NCBI RefSeq assembly: GCF_050320395.1
Contig: NZ_CP144459.1
Span: 682,001-746,000, forward strand
Origin: Treponema_C sp050320395
GTDB taxonomy: Bacteria; Spirochaetota; Spirochaetia; Treponematales; Treponemataceae
DNA length: 64,000 nucleotides
Direction: 5' to 3'
The translations under genes and the position numbers were made by a program. The notes under the pieces were generated by a model. That model ran no database searches, was not told the origin of the DNA, and saw nothing but the letters and a program-made list of their open reading frames with translations. Of this stretch, positions 53,209 through 60,774 are shown one piece after another (the stretch's first letter is position 1; every line of letters starts with the position of its first letter).

Positions 53209-53889
53209 TTATTTGCGTTTCATAAGGCCTGAAATACTTAAAACTTTATTTTCAAGCGCAAATTTTAAATCACCTTCATAGTGATAAGCCGCAGCCGGAT
53301 TAAAAGAATCCTGTACAAGTTTGACTTTATTCCAATCCAAATCGGACATTTTTGCAGGGTTTCCTCCCGCTTTTACGTATTCAGGTTTGATTGCAAATCC
53401 GCTATCCGTTTTTTCGGCAATATCTTTTGCACATTTTGAGCCGGTCAAAAGATTAAAATTTCCTTTTTTATCGGTTTTTAATTCGTATGCGGTTGTTTTA
53501 CGAATAAAACGGACCGTTATAATACCCGCATTTTGCGTTACCTGTAATGCATGACTATCGGTCAGCTTCCAATCCGCAACTGCGAATAAAAACAATCCGC
53601 GCAAGCCGGCAGGCATGGCGGCTTTTTTGTCGGAAGCGGGATCGGCATAGCGGACGGCGTTGAATGCCTTTGTCGACCCCTTTAAGCTGGCTCCCGAAGC
53701 GGCATCAAACGAATCCCTTACTTCGGCTTGGCTGCCGGCTTTCCAGGAAAAATTATTCAGCGCATAATTTTCTTTTGCGGTGTCCAGTTTCCAGTTTATG
53801 CGCACCTCCGCCGAAGCGTCGGCTGCAAACAGGGAAGCGGAAACAAAAAGCATACATACTGCGGAAAGAGTCAATCCGAGTTTTTTCAT
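53209..53889 (-). CDS. Hypothetical periplasmic protein
   Basis: 226 residues with a clear signal peptide (cleavage near SLFAADA). The mature part is beta-rich (VRINWKLDTAKENYALNNFSW, VLSISGLMKRK) without a family I recognise. AAGGAG precedes the ATG. It has its own promoter with a 14-bp palindrome over the start site, so expression is probably controlled by a dedicated repressor. It reads into the methyltransferase gene 32 nt downstream. Confidence 0.7.
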   Translation of the reverse strand: MKKLGLTLSAVCMLFVSASLFAADASAEVRINWKLDTAKENYALNNFSWKAGSQAEVRDSFDAASGASLKGSTKAFNAVRYADPASDKKAAMPAGLRGLFLFAVADWKLTDSHALQVTQNAGIITVRFIRKTTAYELKTDKKGNFNLLTGSKCAKDIAEKTDSGFAIKPEYVKAGGNPAKMSDLDWNKVKLVQDSFNPAAAYHYEGDLKFALENKVLSISGLMKRK

Positions 53890-53959
53890 ATAGAGCTCCT
53901 TACATAAAAATATAAAAGACCGGCCCCTTTGTTCCGGAATCTTTAACGCGGTTTTTTTG

Positions 53960-54001
53960 TTAGTTATAACTAATATTAGCCGAAGAAAACAACCGTGTCA
54001 A
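53960..54001 (-). promoter_or_regulatory. Promoter with palindromic operator for the periplasmic protein
   Basis: Minus-strand TTGACA (53996-54001), 17-nt spacer, TAATAT (53973-53978), followed at once by the perfect palindrome TTAGTTATAACTAA (53960-53973). Size and position suit a MarR- or TetR-type repressor. Confidence 0.65.
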
Positions 54002-54057
54002 CAGAATTTAAAAAATAAACGGATAAGAGGCCGATAAAAATAAAAATATGAGGTATT

Positions 54058-54099
54058 AAAAAAGGGCGGCCGAAAAAGTCAAATCTTTTTCGACAGCCC
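54058..54099 (-). terminator. Terminator of the rnf operon
   Basis: 15-bp stem with one mismatch and one wobble between 54064-54078 and 54085-54099, six-base loop; on the minus strand followed by TTTTTTAAT. Confidence 0.82.
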
Positions 54100-54125
54100 C
54101 GGCTGCACAAAAAGTATCCGGCTTT

Positions 54126-54944
54126 TTATACAACCTTAATTACGTCCTCGACCAGTTTTAATACCTTGGTCGGACAGCCGCTGACGCACTGACCGCAGGA
54201 GGTACATTTTTCATAATCTACAAGGGGAATGCCGTTTGTAACGACAATCGCCTGCACGGGGCATACCTTTTCGCACTTGCCGCATTTGATACAGGCGGCT
54301 TTACACTGCTTCATAAGGATTGCCTTGTTTGTGTTGCGGTTGGAGCAAAGCGCAACGGCTCCCTTACGCTGTACGGGGACGGTCGATAAAATCGACTGAG
54401 GACAGGCTTTTACGCACATGCCGCAGCCCGTGCATTTTTCGTAATCCACATGGGGAAGACCGTCTTCTTCGATATGAATGGCGTCGAATACGCACACCGC
54501 CGTACAATCGCCCAAACCGTAACAGCCGTATGAGCACATTTTGGTGCCGTTAATGCCCACCGTTTTTGCGGCGGCACAGCTTTTTACGCCCGTGTATTCA
54601 CCGCGGTTTGCGGCACAGCCCTTTGCTCCCTGGCATGCGCGTACCGCAACCGTTTTTTCGGCTGCGGCCGAAACGCCCATAATTTCGCCGACCGCCTTTG
54701 CCGTATCGGCACCGCCTGCGGCACATCCGTTTACGGGAGCTTCTCCGCGGGCAACCGCTTCGGCAAAACCGTCGCAGCCCGGATATCCGCAGGCGCCGCA
54801 GTTTGCACCGGGCAAGGCTTCGCGTACCTGCGCAACCTTTTCGTCTACGGGAACGTGAAATACTTTTTTAAAAAAGCCCAACAAAAAGCCCAACAAAAGG
54901 GCGGTGCCGAATGAAACGGCTAAGGTATACAGTATAATTGTCAT
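54126..54944 (-). CDS. rnfB: Electron transport complex subunit RnfB
   Basis: 272 residues. An N-terminal membrane helix, then the CGACGYPGC [4Fe-4S] domain, then several ferredoxin motifs: CSYGCYGLGDC, CTGCGMCVKACP, CIKCGKCEKVCP and CTSCGQCVSGCP. RnfB receives electrons from ferredoxin and passes them to the membrane part. Last gene of the operon, 10 nt after rnfA. Confidence 0.95.
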   Translation of the reverse strand: MTIILYTLAVSFGTALLLGFLLGFFKKVFHVPVDEKVAQVREALPGANCGACGYPGCDGFAEAVARGEAPVNGCAAGGADTAKAVGEIMGVSAAAEKTVAVRACQGAKGCAANRGEYTGVKSCAAAKTVGINGTKMCSYGCYGLGDCTAVCVFDAIHIEEDGLPHVDYEKCTGCGMCVKACPQSILSTVPVQRKGAVALCSNRNTNKAILMKQCKAACIKCGKCEKVCPVQAIVVTNGIPLVDYEKCTSCGQCVSGCPTKVLKLVEDVIKVV

Positions 54945-54954
54945 GTCGTCCGCC

Positions 54955-55539
54955 TTACTTTATAAGCCCTGAGAAACCGCCGAAAGCTAAGGATAAAAGT
55001 CCCGCCGTAACGAATAATACCGGAGTACCCTTCATAAAAGCCGGAACATCGGATGTTCTCATCCGTTCGCGTACACCGGCCATCAATACGAGGGCGATTA
55101 AAAAGCCCGCTGCCGAACCTGCGGCATATACGAGGGACTGCAAAAAGCCGTAGCCCTTTGCAATGGTGTTTAAAGTTACCGCAAGGATGGCGCAGTTCGT
55201 TGTGATGAGGGCCAAATATACACCCATCGAACTGTACAGGGCGGGTGCCGATTTTTTTAAGTAAAATTCAACCAATTGAACGAGGGAGGCTATAACCAAA
55301 ATAAAAATCAGGGTTTGCAAAAAGCCCAAGCCCAGCGGGTTCAAAAGATAGGTGTACAGGGGGTAGGTAACCGCCGTCGCCAAAACCATAACGAAGGACG
55401 TCGCCGCTCCCATACCGACGGCTTTGCCAGTGTCGGAAGTCATACCGATAAAGGGACAGAGCGCCAAAAATTGAATAAAGACGACATTGTCTATAAGCAT
55501 TGATTTAAGGAAGATTTTTCCCAATTCCAAATCGGTCAT
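54955..55539 (-). CDS. rnfA: Electron transport complex subunit RnfA
   Basis: 194-residue inner-membrane protein with six helices, homologous to NqrE. LKSMLIDNVVFIQFLALCPFIG and LITTNCAILAVTL (membrane Cys for the intramembrane Fe-S cluster) are family landmarks. Start overlaps the rnfE stop (TAATG). Confidence 0.95.
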   Translation of the reverse strand: MTDLELGKIFLKSMLIDNVVFIQFLALCPFIGMTSDTGKAVGMGAATSFVMVLATAVTYPLYTYLLNPLGLGFLQTLIFILVIASLVQLVEFYLKKSAPALYSSMGVYLALITTNCAILAVTLNTIAKGYGFLQSLVYAAGSAAGFLIALVLMAGVRERMRTSDVPAFMKGTPVLFVTAGLLSLAFGGFSGLIK

Positions 55540-56186
55540 TATGCAGCTCCTTTTTCGGCTTTTGCTTCTTTTGCCGATTTTGCGGCTTTTATGCGTTCGG
55601 CAAGGGTACGGAATGCCCGCGTTACCGCGATAAACAGGGCGAATACGAAAAATCCGCCGGGCGCGGCTTTAAAAAAGCCGATTGTGTACTCTTTCGGGAT
55701 AACCGGCATACCGAAAAAAGTTCCGGCACCGAAAAATTCGCGCACAATCGAAATGCCGACGAGTACCCATAAATAACCGAAGCCCATGCCGAGCGCGTCC
55801 AAAAAGGACTGCCCTACACCGCGCTTTGATGCAAAGGATTCCACGCGCCCCATAATAATACAGTTTACGACGATAAGCGGAATAAAGACTCCCATCGATT
55901 CCGAAAGCGCGGGAAAATATGCCTGCATAATCAAATCGACAATCGTAACGAATGTTGCGATAACGATGATAAAAATCGGAATGCGGATTGAATCGGGAAT
56001 CAGTTTCCGAAATAAGCTGATAATGATTTCGCTCATAACCAATACAAAGGTCATGGCGGCTCCCATTCCCAAACCGTTGAATACGTTGACCGTAACGGCA
56101 AGGGAAGAACACAAGCCGATCATTAAAACCAGCAGGGGGTTTTCCTTCACAATACCGTTTGTCAATATTTTTAAGTGTGTGTTCAT
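55539..56186 (-). CDS. rnfE: Electron transport complex subunit RnfE
   Basis: 215-residue inner-membrane protein, partner of RnfA and homologous to NqrD. ILTNGIVKENPLLVLMIGLC and IPLIVVNCIIMGRVESFA are typical. Contains the second set of intramembrane cysteines. The C-terminus is Lys/Ala-rich (AAKSAKEAKAEKGAA). Confidence 0.95.
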   Translation of the reverse strand: MNTHLKILTNGIVKENPLLVLMIGLCSSLAVTVNVFNGLGMGAAMTFVLVMSEIIISLFRKLIPDSIRIPIFIIVIATFVTIVDLIMQAYFPALSESMGVFIPLIVVNCIIMGRVESFASKRGVGQSFLDALGMGFGYLWVLVGISIVREFFGAGTFFGMPVIPKEYTIGFFKAAPGGFFVFALFIAVTRAFRTLAERIKAAKSAKEAKAEKGAA

Positions 56187-56197
56187 ACCGTTCTCCC

Positions 56198-57271
56198 TTA
56201 ATTTCCGCCCTGTGCGCTTAAAGCCGCAACGGCTTGCGCGGCGCCCGCTTTGACCATATCGGTGATTGCAGCGGAGGTTATTGTAGCGCCGCTTAAAGCG
56301 TCTATCCCTTCGTTGACGGCAAAGGCTTCGTCCGCACTTTTACCGGTAAATTGTTCATAAAAATCTTTTTCCAAGGCCCGCATGCCGATATTCGGCGTGT
56401 CGTTCAATTCGGTAATGCGGCAGCCGATAATCGTGCGCTCGGTATTTACCGCGGTAAGAACGCTTGCCTGCGCATCATGGAAACTCGGGCCGCTTACCGA
56501 TGCCATGGCTCCGATAATTTTTCCGCCTGCGGAAACCGTCCATACCTTGTTTACGGTCATGCTTCCCGCCTGTGTTTCTGCGACTTCGGGCACTTCCGTA
56601 TATACGGGTTTTTCCGCTCCTTCTTCAACGGGGAAGAGTTCCTCAAAGGCGGTGTCGAAGTCGAATACCGAGGGGGCCGCTTCCACAACGGGAGCACCAC
56701 CGGTTCCTGCCTGTCCGCCGTGGTTTTTTGCAAGATAATCGCCTGCAGCCCAAACGGCATAGTTTATAATATTAGCAACTCCCTTGGTGGTAATCGTTGC
56801 ACCGCTTAAACCGTCAAAATCGGTCCCCGCCGCGAGGGTGTTTTGGGCGGCCAGTCCTTTAAATTGATCGGTAAATTCCGGTTCCGCCGCCCTCTGACCG
56901 AAGCCGGGCGTGTCCGTAAGACTTAAAAACTGAATACCGGTTATCGTCCGGTTTAAATCCAATCCGACAAGCATAACCGCCTTGTCGTAGGTGGCTCCCG
57001 CAGCTTCGATAACCGCTCCGATAACTTTTCCGTCTTTTTGGGCGGTATGTACGGCGTTTATGTTTACGGCGCTTGCAGGGTCTTTTTCAAAATCGGAAGC
57101 GGGGCTGAAGGTGTCGGCATCTTCAAAAACGATTTTCATACCCGCGCTTGCCTTTGCCTGTTTTGCCGCTTCAATTGCCGGAGCGGTAAGGTTATATACC
57201 AGTGCCAGAGAAACGCAGGCTACCGATGCATAGGCTGCCAGTACAAAGCCCAATTTTATAATTTGCTTCAT
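56198..57271 (-). CDS. rnfG: Electron transport complex subunit RnfG with two FMN-binding domains
   Basis: 357 residues, about 1.7 times the usual RnfG. N-terminal membrane helix, first FMN-binding domain ending DGLSGATITTKGV, an acidic Pro-rich linker (about 200-235), then a second domain ending DALSGATITSAAI. Both carry SGAT, whose Thr receives FMN covalently via ApbE/Ftp (family knowledge). The preceding TPGFGQRA and TPNIGMRA stretches also match each other, so the gene arose by internal duplication. Overlaps rnfD by 4 nt. Confidence 0.93.
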   Translation of the reverse strand: MKQIIKLGFVLAAYASVACVSLALVYNLTAPAIEAAKQAKASAGMKIVFEDADTFSPASDFEKDPASAVNINAVHTAQKDGKVIGAVIEAAGATYDKAVMLVGLDLNRTITGIQFLSLTDTPGFGQRAAEPEFTDQFKGLAAQNTLAAGTDFDGLSGATITTKGVANIINYAVWAAGDYLAKNHGGQAGTGGAPVVEAAPSVFDFDTAFEELFPVEEGAEKPVYTEVPEVAETQAGSMTVNKVWTVSAGGKIIGAMASVSGPSFHDAQASVLTAVNTERTIIGCRITELNDTPNIGMRALEKDFYEQFTGKSADEAFAVNEGIDALSGATITSAAITDMVKAGAAQAVAALSAQGGN

Positions 57272-58254
57272 TTCGCTTCTCCTTTGCCGGTCTTATTTTT
57301 TTTAGCGGCGAAAAGCTTGGGGTGGCCGTATTTGCGCTCCGTAAGTTTGGTTAAAAAGGGCGTTAACGCATTCATAATAAGAATACTGAACATAACGCCT
57401 TCGGGGTAGCCGCCGAACTGCCGGATTAAAAAGGTTATTAAACCGCAGAGCGCTCCGAATACAAAGCGGCCGTAAGACGTTACGGGGACTGTCGTATAAT
57501 CGGTTGCCATAAAAACGGCGCCGAACAATAAACCGCCGGTTAAAACCGAAGCGATAATATCCGTTCCCGCCAAAAATGAAGGTACCGCGGTACAGATAAT
57601 CATCGCCAGGGGCGCTCTCCAGTCTATAATCTTTGTTACAAGCAAAAAGACGGCGGCGAGCAAAATAAGGGCTGCCGATGTTTCTCCGATACAGCCTGCG
57701 CTGTTTCCGGTAAAATAGGGTACATAATCTTCTGCGGAAAAATAAGCGAATCCTTCTTTCATATCCGAAAGAATTGTCGCCGAACTTACCGCATCGGTTG
57801 CCGGGTCTATCCAGTTTGACCCCATAGCCGCCGGAAAGCTGGTAAACAAAAAGGCGCGTCCGACCAGGGCGGGATTGAATACGTTCGAGCCGATACCGCC
57901 GAAAAATTCTTTTGCAACGACAATTGCAAAAAAAGCACCCAAAATAACCATCCAAACCGGCATTTCCGGCGGAAGGGTTAATGCAAAAAGAAGTCCGGTA
58001 ACGATTGCCGAACCGTCTTTTATGCGGATAGGGCGCTTAAACGCGAGTTGTATTAAAATTTCAAAGACAACGCAGGAGACCACCGAAACCGCAACGGTAA
58101 TCAGTGCCGGAATACCGAAAAGTATAACGCCGTATACCGCCAAGGGTAAAAGGGCGATAATAACCGCAAGCATAATGCGGGTTGTATTGATTGCCGAACT
58201 GAAATGCGGGTTCGGCGAAATGTATATTTCGTTTTTGTCCAAAGCTGCCGCCAT
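57268..58254 (-). CDS. rnfD: Electron transport complex subunit RnfD
   Basis: 328-residue polytopic membrane protein, homologous to NqrB, with the N-terminal SPNPHFSSAINTTRIM. The covalent-FMN region is near DAVSSATILSDM (S-x-A-T). It probably forms part of the ion-conducting path. The start overlaps the rnfC stop. Confidence 0.94.
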   Translation of the reverse strand: MAAALDKNEIYISPNPHFSSAINTTRIMLAVIIALLPLAVYGVILFGIPALITVAVSVVSCVVFEILIQLAFKRPIRIKDGSAIVTGLLFALTLPPEMPVWMVILGAFFAIVVAKEFFGGIGSNVFNPALVGRAFLFTSFPAAMGSNWIDPATDAVSSATILSDMKEGFAYFSAEDYVPYFTGNSAGCIGETSAALILLAAVFLLVTKIIDWRAPLAMIICTAVPSFLAGTDIIASVLTGGLLFGAVFMATDYTTVPVTSYGRFVFGALCGLITFLIRQFGGYPEGVMFSILIMNALTPFLTKLTERKYGHPKLFAAKKNKTGKGEAK

Positions 58255-59606
58255 TAATTACCTCCCTGTGTGCTTTTTGCCGCCTGTTTTGCTTTTTCCG
58301 CCCGCAGCAGCTGTTTACCGGCACGGAAACGCTGTACAAGCTTTATGTGCGCGGGGCAAATCCACGCACAGCTTCCGCATTCGGTACAATCGGGAAGACC
58401 GTAGCGTACCGCATTGTGCAAATCCGACGCCTGCAGCGATTTTGACATCATCACGGGGACAAGGCGGCAGGGACATACTTTGACGCAGCGTCCGCAGTTA
58501 ATACAGGGGCCTTCTTCATATAAAGAGGTTTCTTTATCGGTGAGAAATAACACGCCGTTTGTGTTTTTTTGAATGGGGAAGTCCGCACTTTGCATCGCAA
58601 AGCCCATCATCGGACCTCCGACCGTAATCTTTTTTACACCTTCTTTTAATTCTATCTGTTCGGGGATGAGGTCTCCTGCAAGGGTACCGACCGGAACAAC
58701 GAGGTTTTTCGGGGTAGCGCATGCACCGCCTGAAACGGTTACCGTACGGTCGATAAGGGGTTTCCCTTCGCGGAAAGCCTCGGAAATAGCCTTTGCCGTT
58801 CCTACGTTATGGATAATACAGCCTATATCGCAGGGGAGGCCCCCTGCAGGAATTTCGCGTCCTACGGCCGCAGTGATAATGCTTTTTTCACCGCCTTGAG
58901 GATACTTTGTTTTACACAACGATATGCCGATTTTTTCGCCGTAACCGGCTTTTTCTATCGCTTCGGTAAGTTGGGGAATAACCGAAGCTTTATTGTCTTC
59001 CAATACGATAATGCCGCTTTGAGCCTGTGTAATATGCATAATGATGGCGGTTCCGTCGATAACCTTTTCGGGGCTTTCGAGCATGGTGCGGAAGTCTACC
59101 GTAAGATAGGGTTCGCATTCGGCCGCATTGATTAACACGCAGTCTATGATTTTTCCGGCAGGCGGATTCAGTTTAACGTGGGTCGGAAAAGCGGCTCCCC
59201 CCATACCCACAATGCCCGCATCGCGTACGCGCTTTAGAGCTTCGTCCTTCGTACATGAAAAAGGATCAAGGGGGGGCATAAAATCCGTTGCATCGGAATC
59301 GTTACAGGCGATAACGATACAGGGGCAGTCATAATTGCCCGCCGTTAAACGGTTTTCAATCTTTTTGACCGTGCCGGAAACCGAAGAATGAACCGGTACC
59401 GACATATAAGCGTCCGACGCTGCAATCTTTTGTCCGCGGACCACGGTGTCTCCGACAGCTACGACGGGCTGATTCGGGGCACCTCCCTGGGTTACGGGAA
59501 TGCTGACGGTTTTGGTTGAAGGAAAGGCCGGCTGAAGCGGGGAATCCTCAGTCGGCTCCTTGTACTCCGGCGGATGAACTCCGCCTTTAAAAGTGTGCGT
59601 ATTCAT
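58254..59606 (-). CDS. rnfC: Electron transport complex subunit RnfC
   Basis: 450 residues. NADH/FMN-binding flavoprotein part with KGGVHPPEYK at the N-terminus and GMGGAAFPTHVKL, then two C-terminal [4Fe-4S] motifs (CINCGRCVKVCP, CTECGSCAWICP). It transfers electrons to NAD. First gene of rnfCDGEAB, a ferredoxin:NAD oxidoreductase that pumps sodium or protons. Start placed at ATG 59606; an in-frame TTG at 59642 is the first base of the TTGACC -35 box. Confidence 0.95.
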   Translation of the reverse strand: MNTHTFKGGVHPPEYKEPTEDSPLQPAFPSTKTVSIPVTQGGAPNQPVVAVGDTVVRGQKIAASDAYMSVPVHSSVSGTVKKIENRLTAGNYDCPCIVIACNDSDATDFMPPLDPFSCTKDEALKRVRDAGIVGMGGAAFPTHVKLNPPAGKIIDCVLINAAECEPYLTVDFRTMLESPEKVIDGTAIIMHITQAQSGIIVLEDNKASVIPQLTEAIEKAGYGEKIGISLCKTKYPQGGEKSIITAAVGREIPAGGLPCDIGCIIHNVGTAKAISEAFREGKPLIDRTVTVSGGACATPKNLVVPVGTLAGDLIPEQIELKEGVKKITVGGPMMGFAMQSADFPIQKNTNGVLFLTDKETSLYEEGPCINCGRCVKVCPCRLVPVMMSKSLQASDLHNAVRYGLPDCTECGSCAWICPAHIKLVQRFRAGKQLLRAEKAKQAAKSTQGGN

Positions 59607-59613
59607 AACCGCT

Positions 59614-59642
59614 ATTGTATTATCTAATAAGGTTTCGGTCAA
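59614..59642 (-). promoter_or_regulatory. rnf operon promoter, leaderless type
   Basis: Minus-strand TTGACC (59637-59642), 17-nt spacer, TACAAT (59614-59619), seven bases to the ATG at 59606. No ribosome binding site. Confidence 0.7.
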
Positions 59643-59660
59643 TTCCCGCCGGGGCGGGGA

Positions 59661-59689
59661 TTGGAAAAAAAACGCAATTATACTATATT
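59661..59689 (+). promoter_or_regulatory. Promoter of the outer-membrane/repeat protein operon
   Basis: TTGGAA (59661-59666), 17-nt spacer, TATATT (59684-59689). A CCCGCC/GGCGGG hairpin (59645-59658) separates it from the divergent rnf promoter. Confidence 0.65.
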
Positions 59690-59715
59690 GTAAGTAATGT
59701 CAGGAGGCATTTGTT

Positions 59716-60774
59716 ATGAATCTGAAAAAAAATAAAGCTTTGAAGATAGCTGCGGTTTTACTGTGTATATCCGCTGCGGCCGTCTTCGCTTATAATCCGC
59801 CGCCGCTCGGAGAATCTTTGTATTCGTTTACCTCTCCGTTTATGCTTTCCGCCGAGTCGGCGGCAGCAGGCGGCGCCTTGTCTCATATACATCCCGGCCA
59901 TGTATCGGTAAATCCCGCCCTGCCTGCCGCGGAAGAAAGGGCCGTCATAGATGCGGCCTATACGGCTCTCATAGCGCCGCATCGAACGAAAAGTTACGGT
60001 CAAGCCGGAAATATCGGTACGATTATTCCGAGCCGTTACGGGGTTTTTACGGGTGCATTGCAGGGGGTGTTTGTTCCCTTTAACGATATGCTTTTGCAAA
60101 ACTCGTTTACCGTCAGAGCCGCTTATGCAAAAGATATAACCGATTGGCTGTACGCAGGTATCGGTTTGTACGGGGGTTTCGGATCCGACTGGGCTTTGGC
60201 GGCGGATTTGGGCTTTGTATATTTGCCGGAAAAAATCACGTGGCTTCCCTTTATAAAAAAGCCGCGTATCGGAGCCGCACTGACCGGTATGGGAAAAAAT
60301 TACAAGCCCGAAACAATCGGGATAGACGGACTGCCTCATAAAATCACTTCTTTTCCGTCGATTTTTACCCCGCGTGCCGGATTTTCGGGAACCCTGTTTG
60401 AGTTAAAGCATTTTTCAGGCGGTTTTTCGATGGATATTTCGTTTCCGTTTTTCCAAAACCTCGTATTCGATACCGGATTGCAATTTTTAATTGCCGATAC
60501 CGCTTGTCTTTCGGCCGGCTGGCAGTTCAATCTGCGTGAAGCGATGGCAAAAACCGCTTCATGGTATCCGTCCGTTTCCTTGAGTATTAAATTCGGCTTT
60601 ACAAGCAAAGACGAATCGATTTTAAGCAAAAGAGGCTGGCAGCAAAGCGAAATGATTGTATCGGGTGCATATAGGCCGCTGAAGAAAAATATCCATGCCG
60701 TTTCCGGAGGGGCAGCCCTGTACTTAGGCTTAAAAGATACCGCCGCTCCCGAAATTATCTTGTGGGGGGAATGA
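59716..60774 (+). CDS. Treponemal outer-membrane beta-barrel protein candidate
   Basis: 352 residues: a signal peptide (about 1-25, ending AVFAYNP), then a sequence rich in alternating hydrophobic strands and glycine-aromatic turns. Residues SPFMLSAESAAAGGALSHIHPGHVSVNPALPA resemble the N-terminus of treponemal UPF0164/FadL-like porins, and VSLSIKFGF a strand near the C-terminus. AGGAGG sets the ATG. Coupled to the following repeat protein by a one-base overlap, so they probably act in the same envelope structure. Family assignment is from pattern memory. Confidence 0.7.
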   Translation: MNLKKNKALKIAAVLLCISAAAVFAYNPPPLGESLYSFTSPFMLSAESAAAGGALSHIHPGHVSVNPALPAAEERAVIDAAYTALIAPHRTKSYGQAGNIGTIIPSRYGVFTGALQGVFVPFNDMLLQNSFTVRAAYAKDITDWLYAGIGLYGGFGSDWALAADLGFVYLPEKITWLPFIKKPRIGAALTGMGKNYKPETIGIDGLPHKITSFPSIFTPRAGFSGTLFELKHFSGGFSMDISFPFFQNLVFDTGLQFLIADTACLSAGWQFNLREAMAKTASWYPSVSLSIKFGFTSKDESILSKRGWQQSEMIVSGAYRPLKKNIHAVSGGAALYLGLKDTAAPEIILWGE

